DNA of 64,000 nt from Oopsacas minuta. Lineage: Eukaryota > Porifera > Hexactinellida > Lyssacinosida > Leucopsacidae. The DNA lies in the NCBI GenBank assembly GCA_024704765.1, contig JAKMXF010000122.1:761489-825488 (forward strand). The letters are read 5' to 3'. Below are positions 35,313 through 46,582 of this stretch, one piece after another (within the stretch, counting starts at the first letter, position 1; each line of letters starts with the position of its first letter). The notes below the pieces were generated by a model. It was given only the letters and a program-made list of their open reading frames with translations, ran no database searches and was not told the origin of the DNA. The translations under genes were made by a program, and so were the position numbers.

Positions 35313-37305
35313 TGGCATTCTAACTCAGCTCTTTTGTTTCAAAATCCACGGATTGCCACCAGCTTGTTATCGTCTTATTAGGTTTCTAACTGAGGTTGCC
35401 TCGGCATTTAATGATTTAGAGCGTCATGTCATACTTCAAATGGATGAAGTCCACATTCGTAGTGATGCGTCTTATAAGGGGGGAGAAGGGTAATCAGATC
35501 GATTGATAATCCTGATGATCCACACACTACTGTGTTTTCTATGGTGGTTTCCAGTTTATCAACCAGGTTCTCCTCTATTGTCCGGTTGATACCTTTGGGC
35601 TCTTCTTCTGCAGAAACTTTATATCCTATTGTTAAATCGACTTTCTGTGATATTGAAGATTGTTGTCTGTTTGTCGAAGCTGTGTGCACAGACAACTATC
35701 CACTCAATGTTCGATTATTCAAATATTCTTCCGCTGATTCGGTATTGCGACCAAAAGTACAACACCCATGCAATCCAGAAATAATTTGATTCTGTTTTTT
35801 TGGTATTGTTCACATCATTAAATCCATCAGGAAGAATTGGTTAAATCTTAAAAATTTGGATAATACATTCATTGGCCCGAAATTCGGTGATTGCCAGTTA
35901 AGTGCACATCCAAAACGAAATATAAGTGACACAAATAAATCTTTTTACGTCTCAATTTCTCGAGCTAGCATTTCGACCATTCAATTTCCCTCTAAATCAA
36001 ATTATCCCGAAATTTGCTATCCACCATTTGAAGACATCCCCAATTTGTCTTAATCTGATAAACGCAATGTCTTGAAGCGAGCACCAAAATTAACAGCGAA
36101 ATCTTGTTGGCCATCTAGGTTAGAACGACAAAATGTTATTTCCGCATTGAAAATTTACCATGAAACATCAGCTGGTCTATTAGCTTGGAAAATGGAAAAT
36201 AACACCTTACACATCAATCAAACAGTAGAATTTCTTGAGCTAATCAATAAAGTGTGGAAAATATTTTATGCAAACTGGGTCGGAGAAAATATACGATTTA
36301 ATGATGAATATTCAGCTCCAATTTACCCCTCAGACTTTCGTTTAACATTTGTGAAAAACGTTGTCTCTTGGTTGAACTGCTAGGTTAATCTGACGTTTAC
36401 ATCTGGAAAGTTAACTGCACAAATCTTTACCAGCTTTAGACATACTTGCGAGGCGTTATCACTTCTAGCTACACAACTTACAGACAACTGAGGCTACCAA
36501 TACCTTCTAACTGCCAGAATCCAGAATGATCCTCTTGAACACCACTTTGGTCTATATAGACACATGTCAGGATCACATTATCAGATTTCCTTTAATCAGA
36601 TATTAGAGATCGAGCGCAGACTCCAACTTTCGAATCTTCTAAAGGTGTTCGATCATAAATATTCTTCTGCGTCTAGCTCTACTGAAGGCACCATTTCTCT
36701 GAAAGAATAACTCAACAGATTTGCTGACGACTATGATTGTATAAATCAGGAACAACTTGATATAGAACATTATCTCACCAAATTGAACGAAATCTCACTT
36801 CCTGAAATAGGAGTCTCCCAAATAGAATGTCTCGTTTATATTGCAGGATATGCAGTCTTTTCTTTCATTAAGAAGTCTAATTGTTGTCAATCTTGTCAAG
36901 GCCTTTAACTTCAGATAAACTTCTCGAAGTTAACAATGATATCGGATCCCAGTATACTTTGATAGACTTAGTGGATAGAGGCTCTCTTAAATATCCTTCT
37001 CGGCATGTGGTGAAATGTGTGAATATCTTGTATGAAACCTTATTCAAATTGACAAGAGTGAGTCCCTAAGCAAGGAATTCTATACTGGACGATCTCGTAG
37101 CTTGTTGGTATTTATATCTATGAGCCTTAGTGAAGATAGATACAGTGATATCTGGAAAGATTGGTGTTTTTGTGGTGTCTGGAATTGGGATATATTGAGG
37201 AAATTGTGCTTAACATGGTCTAATATCATCCTGTCGAAGAGGGTTCGCAATTATAATGTCATGATCTTAAATAGAGATAACACTAAACTAAAACAATATA
37301 CCTAA
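35313..37305 (+). pseudogene. P-element-type transposase, degenerate
   Basis: Homology runs across all three frames with several frameshifts and stops. Landmarks in order: CYRLIRFLTEVASAFNDLER (35370s) and QMDEVHIRSDASYKG (35438-35480), the start of the RNase H-like catalytic region; FSIVRLIPLGSSS-type residues in 35530-35790; a host-type VHIIKSIRKNWLN segment near 35808-35850 (the P-element His-Ile-x-Lys motif); ERQNVISALKIYHETSA (36120-36175); DPLEHHFGLYRHMSGS (about 36520-36570), the conserved end of the insertion domain; and LIDLVDRGSLKYPSRHVVK near 36960-37015. No THAP zinc finger is visible. It is the relic of an autonomous P-superfamily element, which uses an RNase H-like active site and GTP. 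Confidence 0.75.
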
Positions 37306-37401
37306 TTTCCTTTGTTATTTTGTTTTAAATTAAGATATTCAACTATTACTATATGCCTGCCTGCGAGTGGAGAGAGTGAGAGAACGAAGAGCCAGACAAT
37401 A

Positions 37402-37472
37402 CAGTGGAACCTCCCGAAGCGGGGGACCGAATCTTTGGGGGCTCAACCTCTCCGCTTTGGGAGGTTTCACTG
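37402..37472. mobile_element. 71-bp minimal pogo-like palindrome
   Basis: Ends CAGTGGAACCTCCCGAAGCG and CGCTTTGGGAGGTTTCACTG, flanked by TA; almost the whole element is inverted repeat. Confidence 0.85.
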
Positions 37473-38238
37473 TAAATGAATTATTATCATTTTTATCTGT
37501 ATGTATTGATATATACTTATCTAGTAATGCATTGTGAATAATAGATTGTGCTTCTACTATTAAAGGATTATAATATGGAATTATAATTGCGTTGGCAGGT
37601 TGTAAATCATTAAAATATAACAAATGTTACATTAGAGCACTTTAGAATAGCGTTGAAAGGCATTGTAATAATTATTTGAAATTTTGAAAGTCCAGGGTAA
37701 TTGCCATCCATGGTCCAGAATTTGATTAGAGTGCCATTGCCTTAGCGTATAGAATGCTATGTTAGATCATTATTTACATCAACATACACGTACTTTAATT
37801 ATTTGTATATTCACTATTAAATTCATTTGTTTGTTTGTTTAATTCACACAATTTTAGGTGCCATTTATGGCGTCAATAAAGTTCTACCCTCATTTTCTAA
37901 TAAATATGAATATATTAACAGTTGTATAATGAAACAATTATGTAATTGTGTCGCAAATTGTGTCGATTATTAAGCTACATTATGAAACACATTACTTCAC
38001 ATAGAAAGTAATACTTACATTGAAGTATAACTTAATTATAATCCAAATTCTAAAGAAGAGATATTTCTATAAAAGAACTGATACAACATTTATAATACAT
38101 AAATATACACTGAAGACAAAGAATATTTGAAATAGCAACAAACATGAGCAGGAATATTGTTAGGATACTAAACATCCTCAATAAAATGGAAAGAATTACA
38201 GCGGCATATAACGTAAACATAGGTCTTAGAATTCTTAA

Positions 38239-39960
38239 CAAGTATCACCTCTCTACAAAGATTGTGAATCTGTAATCTCCAGTAAAATACTTCCTGTCCC
38301 TCTCAAAGATTCATTCCAGGAGCGATTCGACCAGCATTTACATAAAATATCTTTACTAATTATCGATGACTACCTTCCTATTGAATACAAAGACAGCCTC
38401 TATTACATAGAGAGGACTCTAGCAGAACCTTCCCTATACTCCCTAAACGGTCTCATCCTGTTGAAGGAGACAGCTGAAGAAAAGATTCATAGAATTCAGA
38501 ATTGGTTAGTCCCTAAACTCCCAAAACCGATCGAGAGTGTGATAGTAAAGAGATTCGAATCTCTGAGACTGAGACTGAAGGCAGAGATCTTAAAGATGAG
38601 GACTTATCCTATTCCAGAACCTTGGTGTTCAATGTGTATGAAGAAGGGGATGACACACTTGATTGAGGGAGAATTCATTTTCTATGTAGATCCTGAAATA
38701 GAGGAAGACATGAAACCAGTAAATCTATCTAAGAGAGATCTGCTTCCCAGGGGTATCACATGTCAGGAGTATGACATGAGGCTAAACAGACTCAATATTG
38801 AATATGCGATGGCTAGAGATGAGTTGGAAATCAGAAATGCAGATAAGATAGAAGATAAATTCAAATTGATGGAGGATTGGTATGCAGGGGTTGAAGAGGA
38901 TGTGACTTTCACATTCAATGAACTATCTAACCTGTACAGAGACGCTAGGTCACTAAAATATCTCGTCAGGAAGAATAAGGAGGATAAGGATTTGAAGGAA
39001 ATATATGATTTAATACAAAGAAATATCCGTCACTATTACGACAACAGAATAAACATTCCTTCATTTGCTATCGACACTGATAACTATCCAATGTGGATAG
39101 CTCCACCCAAAGATGAGGGGAACATCCCTGTAGCATCTAGTGTTGATAAAGGTGGAGAAGAAGCTTGCCAATTAGATACACCTGCTGGTATAATTGTGGT
39201 TGATGGGTAGCGTAATAGTAGCGGATAGATATGGTGATTCTGTCTCACTCTACAGAGCTAGAGATCTTGCAGCTGCAGGTTCATATCATGATCCTCATTT
39301 AGATACTACTCCTTCTCATTGACATACTTCAAACAGTCCGTATTCTTGTGCTATACAAGTTTATTAGTACAATTCACCTCAGCATGGAGAAATATTAGAT
39401 TAATATCTAGCATGGATCGTGAACACGACATCTCAATACCACAGGCTTGTTGTGCCTCCTCTAGCAGTAAGCATTTGTATGTGGGGACTCTTAAGCCCAG
39501 TCTCATCCGTATGCATGTTGATCCTCTCCGTATAGAACAAGAATACGCACTCAATCCTATCCTGCATACCAAGATACCTAGCAGGTATCCATGGCTACGG
39601 GACATGAAGGCTGTTGATAATTGTGTTGTATGTCTCTTCACAGGATCTCCGTCTCCTCTACAAAGGTTCTCTCTAGAAGGAGTACTCATAGAGTATATAC
39701 TTACAAAGGATCAGATAGTAGGCGCATACAACTTCGACCTGTTCTTTAATCCTATCACAGATGAATTGAGAATATACATATGTGATTTCTGGGATAATTC
39801 CATCAAAGTGTTTGACCTGTTTGGTAAATTCATAGAAACAGTTTGTGAGACAGGACATGAACTGTGTCAAATATTCCGTCCCTCGTGCATATTTATAGAA
39901 GACACTGGCTATGTTACAGTTGGTGACATGAAGGAGGACAACTGCCTACAGATGCTCTAA
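38239..39960 (+). CDS. Coiled-coil/NHL-like protein with frame breaks
   Basis: Open in one frame from 38239 (no ATG, so the 5' end is unresolved) to 39210. It encodes a helical, charged region including RIQNWLVPKLPKPIESV, a CSMC pair at 38629-38640 and a long Glu/Lys-rich helix. At GGG (39201-39203) the frame changes: one base fewer would let it continue as SVIVADRYGDSVSLYRARDL, a typical NHL blade. Further blades are read from about 39408 (MDREHDISIPQACCASSSSK, then SPSPLQRFSLEGVLIEYIL, IYICDFWDNSIKVFDLFGKF and IFIEDTGYVTVGD) to the stop at 39958-39960. Between 39303 and 39408 either a short intron or another break must lie. The blades align with those of 1-1010 (SPPFLLQIFSLEGMLV; IIVADWLGKQIKIF). 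It lies between the P-type transposase relic and the right inverted flank. Confidence 0.65.
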
Positions 39961-39975
39961 TCTCCTGTTCCATTG

Positions 39976-39976
<1 letters not shown>

Positions 39977-40043
<67 letters not shown>
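39977..40043. repeat. (ATT)n microsatellite
   Basis: About 22 uninterrupted trinucleotide units directly after the NHL gene stop codon. Confidence 0.97.
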
Positions 40044-40044
<1 letters not shown>

Positions 40045-40147
40045 TGTTGTTTATTTCCCAATTATAGTGATTAGTGTGTTTATACATGTTCTGAGTTATT
40101 CAGGGTATTATTTGATACCATGGGATCAACCAATTGGATACCTTTCT

Positions 40148-40405
40148 TCCTCTAATTTCGCTCTGCTGTTCACACCTTTGGAAATTAAGTCACCAAATTT
40201 GGTATGTATGCTCGTAGTGACATCTAGTTGTACACCTGACATTTAGAGACTTCTAATGTGTATATTTTAACACCTTTTGACACCAATCAGATTGTAGGTT
40301 TTACAATTATGCATAAATGCATTTAAAATTAGTTTTGGTGGAATGTTTGTAATTTAATTAGTAATGATGTAGACTGTAATTCTATTGGTCAATACATTCT
40401 ATTAA
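40148..40405. repeat. Dispersed ~270-bp repeat, copy 2
   Basis: Same orientation as 16757-17040, sharing TTCACACCTT..GAAATTAAG, GACATCTAGTTGT and GGTCAATACATTCTATTAA. Confidence 0.75.
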
Positions 40406-40759
40406 ATATTTATACACTGATTTATCATATGATTAATCATATTTTCACAGCTTTTGGTTAACAGTTTAAAATAATCCTAGAGATTAGCTTCCAATTGTTA
40501 AATAGTGGTAAACAGGGACGTTGAATTCGATTTTAACATTTTTAGAATGACTATGAATATTCGTAAATTCAATTTTATCTTTCTTTGCTAGGATCTTTAT
40601 TTTGTAGAATAATTACTAAATCTTATTCTGTACAGAGACTGTTTTGATATTTTTTTATGTATTTTCCCTTATTTCCTTACTTATCAACTTCAGCTGGGCC
40701 TACCAAGGATCTTAGTATAATTCGTATTACAATTTAATTCTGTACAGATGTTTGATAAG

Positions 40760-41090
40760 ATGGTCCTGGGGACTATTTTGTCAAATACCATGGATATTTG
40801 ACATTTGGCAAAAATAGTCCCCTCTGGACCATTTTTGTCAAAACAGCGTCAAATTTGAGTATTTTCGAGAAGAAAGTACTTATTTCGTAAATATCACGTC
40901 ACCTGAAAAATGTTTTGTGACGTAGTCTTTGGGTTGTGCAACATATCAACAAAACAAACATTCATTTGGGGTAACGTGTACAATCATGATATCAGCAAAT
41001 CTAATAGAATTGCTAATATGTATATATTACTTCACTTCACAGTCCCTGGTCCCGATTTTAGATAGACTGCCATCATCAAGAGCGTAAGAT
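40760..41090 (-). repeat. Right inverted flank of the P-type unit
   Basis: In reverse complement it repeats 34726-34850 (CTATCTAAAATCGGGACCA.., TTGCTGATACCATGATTGTA, GGCTACGTCACAAAAT) and, further inward, 35235-35310 (TTTTGACAAAAATAGTCCCC). The outer and inner parts are in the same order on both sides of 35.3-40.7 kb. Confidence 0.7.
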
Positions 41091-41639
41091 TCCGGTTATA
41101 AGAACATACCGGATAGAAGAACATCATACTAGAAAACGGTAGTAGCAAGGTTGGCTAGTTTAACCCCCCCCCAGTTTAAACCTTGTTAAACCCCATTTAG
41201 TGGGTTTAACTGGATTAAATCCTATTTTATGGTCAAAACTGGTTATTTCACAGAACTAAACCTCATGTAATTGGGTAAACTACCTGATCTGTGTTTGAGA
41301 CTCTAATTTAGTAATACCAGACAATAATTTGATTAATCAAACTATAGAAGTATATTTCCCCTTTTTGGAAACTCAATTTTAATATTATTTAATACATATA
41401 TTTTATTTGGAATGAATGCTAAAATTCTTACTAATAACGTCTGGTTTTAAGTCAATTGTATGATTACAGATCTTTATTTGTGAAGACTTTGAATATTTAC
41501 TGTGTTTACAATTTAACCCGGTTTAAACCGAGTTTTCCCACTGGGCCGGGTTAAACTCCAACCCTGGGTAGTAGATATGAGAATACGTTTCTTTAATACA
41601 GGAAAAATGTGTTTAAATGATTTGTTTTGCGCCTCGAGG

Positions 41640-41645
41640 TATTCA

Positions 41646-41676
<31 letters not shown>

Positions 41677-42130
41677 ATTGAAATTTAATAATATATATAT
41701 GTTATGTTATGTTATGTTATGTTGATTTTGTAAAACTATTTTGTAAAATCAACATTCTCCTTATGAATAACTCTATAGAGGGATCTAGTGTCTTTGTAAT
41801 TTGTATTTGATGTCGGCTAGATCATTTTATAGGCCTTGTAGCATGTTGTTTACAATACCATATTCGGACTTAGCATACTGGATTACCTCAGTATAACCAT
41901 TGAAAGCATGTTTGTACAACAATTTTGAAATTTGTTTACTTAATATTCATAAAAACAACAGTAAATTTTCATTTAATTAATTCAAAGTATGTTAATCGGA
42001 TTCAGCATGTTCGATATATTTAGTGGAGTTTTATTGAATTCTATTTACTTTCTTGATAAACACGATAAATACATAATTATGCGACAATTTCAAAAATGCA
42101 TACCGTAAATCCTTTCCTTAACAACGGACA
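41640..42130 (-). repeat. Microsatellite-bearing dispersed element, reverse copy
   Basis: Contains (CAGA)n at about 41649-41680, (ATGTT)n at 41701-41724, and the reversed body (AAAACAACAGTAAATTTTCA.., CAGCATGTTCGATATATTTA, TTAACAACGGACAG). Confidence 0.65.
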
Positions 42131-42466
42131 GAAAACAAATTGATAGACAATAATTAGGATTAATAATATAGATTTGTCGAAATGTGTACATGTACCTAGC
42201 TTCTTAGAATTTCCAAAATCAATAGAAATTAGGTCTTGATTGAGTTACTAATTGTCACTCGATTACCAGAATTTGTCTTGATTAACCAAAAATATTTAGT
42301 ATTAACCTGAATAGAGATGATCCGGTTCCTGGAGGTTTGTCCCAATTAAGTGGATTTCCCGAGTAACCGGTGTCCCAATTAAGCAGAGTTTACTATATAT
42401 ATATAGGGCCGGATTATCCAATAGACACAGTAAGCACTGTCCCTAGGCCCTACGAAATCTGAAAAA

Positions 42467-42715
42467 TCTATATTATTAAATCTCTATGATTGTCTGTGTT
42501 CTTTGTTTGTCCGTTGTCAAGGAATGGATTTACGGTATGCAATTTTGAAATTGTCGCACCAACTATGTATTTATTGTGTTTATCAATGAAGTAAATTGAA
42601 TTCAATTAAACTTCACTAAATATATCGAACATGCTGAATCCGATTTTCACACTTTTGGATTAATCATATGTAGATTTATTGTTGTTTTCATGAATATAAA
42701 GTAAACAAAATGTCA
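42467..42715 (+). repeat. Microsatellite-bearing dispersed element, further copy
   Basis: Body sequence as in 15784-16022 (GTCAAGGAATGGATTTACGG, GAACATGCTGAATCCGATTT, GAATATAAAGTAAAC). A second short start lies at 42779-42867, followed by CTCGAGGCGCAATGCGCC. Confidence 0.65.
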
Positions 42716-44810
42716 AAATTGAGGTAGACTCATACTTTCAACTAGTATGCTGAATCCGAATATAGTATTGTAACAACATTAATATTATTAAATCTCAATT
42801 GTTGTTTGTCTGTTGAATACCTCGAGGCGCAATGCGCCGAGTTCATCGCGAAGCCACAAGCCAAAGGCTCGTAAAGTATGAAATGACATTCATTGTCATA
42901 CTAAAATAGTAAATGGTTAATCGATAAGCACCTAGGGATTTGAATCCGGGATCTGGTTGACTTCATGTTCAAACCCGATTATGACTTTAATACGGGGTGC
43001 AATCACGAATGAAATTTATGAGGATGATCTATGGATCTCGGGATTGAAAATCATAATCGTACACGTGTGATTATGATTTGCGAAAAATTATTACGGTAAC
43101 CGAAGTGCCTAGCGCCTACGAAGACCCCTGTATATGTATATACATACATACAGATTAATTGCGTTTGAGTAGTATAGATGAACTAATCATGTTGTACCAT
43201 CTCTCGATATCAAACATTATATTTCATCACACACATAAGATACCGTTGGATTTATTTATCAACACCCACTTTAGTCCGCTTAAGGTACCTCCTACTATCT
43301 GGCTTACTAAATACTAGATGAAAATATTTGTTCACCAATTGCAATTTATTTACATCGACATGTGTGATGTATTTTTTATCAGAGGATAGTGCATTAGCAT
43401 TACTTCTATAAAGTTTATCCATAGAGTGCTATGGTTTATCATTACAGTCGTTTAAATTTGGCAATTATTTGGTCATTTGCTAGTCAGTTATTAATCAGTT
43501 ATGCTATTTTAAGAATTTCATTTAAATCGTTAAACACTTTAAGCGTCGGATACTTGGTTATACTTGTTCTACGCAAGATTTATACTTTTCAAAAGTACTT
43601 ATGCCTGCACGTTTTGCTCTCGTCGAACTGCTATCTATTTCCTTCCCTAGCTACCGCGTGGGTATAATGGAAGCCCCCCTGGAAGCATGTAGTAACAGGA
43701 GTGTAGCCATCTACTTCAAAGTAACATGTCTCAGGTTTTAGAAAGTCCCTCAATGTCCATATATATCCACAGAAATGGCCTGGATATGGATATGGATTTT
43801 TCATCTTCACGCTGCTACTGCAAGCTGCATATAGGTATATCTAACATCCGGGTCTGGACGTCACACACTCTGCTCGTTCGTTGTCCTTCTTAATGATCTA
43901 CCCGCCCTTGTTATCGATAAGTCCATTAAGTGGTTCTGTATTATACTTGTACAATTAGTTATGTCATATGGTATGATAAGGTATTATAGGGATATATATT
44001 ATATGAATTATTGAATTCAGGGAAATCCCAAGTTAGTGAGGGTACTCACCAAATTCAGTAAATAGATTGTAATTGAGTGGTTTAAGAGATGTTAAGTTGT
44101 GCTCATATTTCGCTGCTGGAATTCCTTGCGAACTTCACACTTTTTAATTTTTTGCTTATACAATAATTGCGTACTTATTATAGCTGTACTAAAATATACA
44201 TTACCTTATATGGAATTGAGCAAGTGTGAAATGCGACGACCTGGTAAGATACACGTTATACCTAAATGTATGACAGAGGTGGCAAGCCCGATCCGAGTCC
44301 GAGACCCATCCAGGCCCTAGCTGATTTCGGGATCGGTAAAACTATCTGACCTAGGATACTGAGATTTATGTATTTATCATAATAATTGTACCGAAATGTC
44401 CGTATACTATTTGGTCCAGCCCGTCCTAAGACACTACGGACCGAATATTTCGTGACACATCAAATGATTCTAATGCCAAGGGTATCACAAGTAGGATAGA
44501 GAGATAGTGATTTTAAGAATTTTAATTATGGCCGTACTTTTTCGTTTTTTGCCAGCACAAGAACTTATTGCCTCTTCATTATAGGTATGTTACGCAGTCC
44601 AAAATTCCAAAACATATTTTCACTTTTAATATTTCTACGCAATTCAAGATTTGCAGTCGACAAATTATATCTTATCAATTTCAAAATACTTAGTTATGTA
44701 CAACATCATGCTAATAATATAATTTCTGTTGATAAATCATATATGCAGATGATATACTTCTAAGAATCGTATAATTCTATGAGTATAAGTAAATGTGCAT
44801 TTTTAACATC

Positions 44811-44820
44811 TACTATATAT
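44811..44820 (+). promoter_or_regulatory. Candidate TATA box of the multi-pass membrane gene
   Basis: ACTATATATAC-type sequence about 35-45 bases before the ATG at 44855. Confidence 0.45.
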
Positions 44821-44854
44821 ACATTGTTTCTACTGCTAATTATTCCAAATTCAA

Positions 44855-45919
44855 ATGAACATCACTGATGTTATTCAAACCAAATTTGAACAAGTTGTTG
44901 TGTACTGTATTACGATTCCTAGTATGATTGGTGTTATTATTGGGTCAATAAATGTAGTACACCTGATAAGATTATCAAGATATTGGTACAGGATGAGAAA
45001 TAAGACAGAACACACGAATGATGGTAATTACAAGACCGCAACTGTGAATTATGTTAAGTTTGGTTTATCGAGTCTTGTGCTTTTTTCTGAGATCTTAATA
45101 GTATCATTGATAGCTGTAGGTGATGGTTTACATCACATATCATGTGGTTTTTCACAAGAGTATGAAATACAATGCATGTTAACAGATTTTGTTGATCAAA
45201 TCGTGGACACATTTCTTTTGGTTTGGTTGATAATACCCCTCAGTGTTGTGAACATGTTAAGTCTCTTTATGATCGAAGTGATAGGCCATTCTAATGTTGA
45301 TACCGGTATACTCCGGCGTGAGAGTATGAGAACCTTCTGGCTGTGTGTTTGCTTATTTTCTCTTTCCGGAATTGAAATTGATGTCGTCAATAGTATCGGA
45401 GTGATTGTGACTAAATTAATCATTATCTATATATGCTGGATTGTCTACAAAAGTATGAAGAAACTGTTCATAGCTTTGAAATCTAAATGTCTCGATTATA
45501 CATATGAACTGGAAAATCTTGCGTACTTTCGTTCTCAAGTTAAACACTATAAATGGAGCTCTTTAATAGTCGGTTTGTCTGGTGGAGGATTTTTTGTTTC
45601 TAATGCAATATTAAAGATACATGAGAGTATCTTTGAGGTTTATATATTAATCAAATCTCAACAATCGTTTTTCTCTCTTGTGTTGCATAAAGAGCTAGTT
45701 TCAATGCAAATATATGAAACAGTACACACAGGTTTGGTAATTATTGAAAGAATATTCTTCGTAAACTGGGCACTCGTTTCTACCTTGTTAAATTGCTTCT
45801 TATTAATTATATTTATTCTGCAAGCTCTCTGGTATAGAAGATCTATGTCAAAACCATTCCATATCAAACTGGTAGATTCAGGAAACGGATACAGTGTATA
45901 TAAGAAAGTGAATTATTGA
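44855..45919 (+). CDS. Orphan multi-pass membrane protein (about seven segments)
   Basis: A single-exon frame of 354 residues with a TATA-like box just upstream. Hydrophobic segments are at about residues 14-40 (CITIPSMIGVIIGSINVVHL), 68-90 (FGLSSLVLFSEILIVSLIAV), 114-142 (TFLLVWLIIPLSVVNMLSLF), 157-176, 179-200 (VIVTKLIIIYICWIVY), 233-253 (WSSLIVGLSGGGFFVSNAIL) and 303-330 (LLNCFLLIIFILQALWY). Loops carry basic patches (RLSRYWYRMRNK after the first segment) and a Cys-containing loop (HHISCGF..EIQCML) that could be extracellular and disulfide-linked. I see no DRY, NPxxY, ion-channel pore or transporter motif, so I do not assign a family. The uninterrupted length, membrane pattern and promoter position argue for a real gene, probably lineage-restricted. 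Confidence 0.7.
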   Translation: MNITDVIQTKFEQVVVYCITIPSMIGVIIGSINVVHLIRLSRYWYRMRNKTEHTNDGNYKTATVNYVKFGLSSLVLFSEILIVSLIAVGDGLHHISCGFSQEYEIQCMLTDFVDQIVDTFLLVWLIIPLSVVNMLSLFMIEVIGHSNVDTGILRRESMRTFWLCVCLFSLSGIEIDVVNSIGVIVTKLIIIYICWIVYKSMKKLFIALKSKCLDYTYELENLAYFRSQVKHYKWSSLIVGLSGGGFFVSNAILKIHESIFEVYILIKSQQSFFSLVLHKELVSMQIYETVHTGLVIIERIFFVNWALVSTLLNCFLLIIFILQALWYRRSMSKPFHIKLVDSGNGYSVYKKVNY

Positions 45920-46261
45920 TGTTTTATATTTCCAATAATCTATTCTTGCAATTAAATACATTCATACAGCTTGGTGCTTCCGATTTAGCTTAAGTATAAA
46001 ACAGCTATATTTCTTAGTGCTTGTGGTCGCTACGCGACGGAATATACTCGGCACTACGTGCCTAGATTTGAAAAAAGGCGGAAATTTAATTTGTTATTAT
46101 CCATGGTTCAACCAAATTACATTTAATGACAAAAACCGATTCTGACAAGTGCAAAACTAAATATTCTGACTTGTGCATGTCCCCCCTGTGGTAACACTGG
46201 AGCTGATACTTAGTTTGAGGTTATTTGTCTTGGCACTTCGTGCCTTGAGTACTAGGAAATT

Positions 46262-46582
46262 CTGAAAATTTAGATTTTTTGTAGTCTGACGTAATAATTC
46301 CACGATATGATGAGTTGACAAAATGTCAACTCATCATGGAATTATTACGTATTTGGCATATTGAGGGGTACATTTGATTTACTTAAACTTCTATCTTGTA
46401 TATTGGCTGAGCAGTGGTTACAATATGTTTTTTATCCAAAAAGGTGACAATTACGTCAAAATTTCGTCACAGGTGTGAATTTTCTTCCAAGACTCGAATT
46501 TGTCCCAGTCAGGCCCAAAATACCCCTGCATGCCAAAAATCAGCCCTGGGGTCTTCCAGTTTCTTCAATCATTTCTGGACAT
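46262..46582 (+). repeat. Dispersed ~280-bp repeat, copy 2, with perfect hairpin
   Basis: Same body as 14853-15135. At 46275-46345 GACGTAATAATTCCA..GATGAGTTGACA and its inverted copy form a ~35-bp-arm hairpin not seen in copy 1. Confidence 0.8.

Larger units (their letters stand above)
39961..44854. other. 4.9-kb repeat-rich spacer
   Basis: No gene. Contents: (ATT)n 39977-40043; dispersed repeat 40148-40405; right flank of the P-type unit 40760-41090; (CAGA)n, (ATGTT)n and a reverse copy of the microsatellite-bearing element 41640-42130; forward copies 42467-42715 and 42779-42867; an RBMX2-leader-like fragment 43160-43215. From 43216 to 44810 I see nothing definite. Confidence 0.5.

Noticed and set aside
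35429-35695. Minus-strand frame within the transposase relic
   Set aside because: The plus strand carries the P-type motifs; this is an antisense shadow.
43431-43667. 78-residue hydrophobic frame
   Set aside because: Short, AT-rich, no homologue recognised and no supporting signals; likely chance.
46275-46345. Hairpin as a bacterial-type terminator or a CRISPR-like repeat
   Set aside because: This is a eukaryotic genome; the hairpin is an inverted duplication within a dispersed repeat and there are no regularly spaced repeats.
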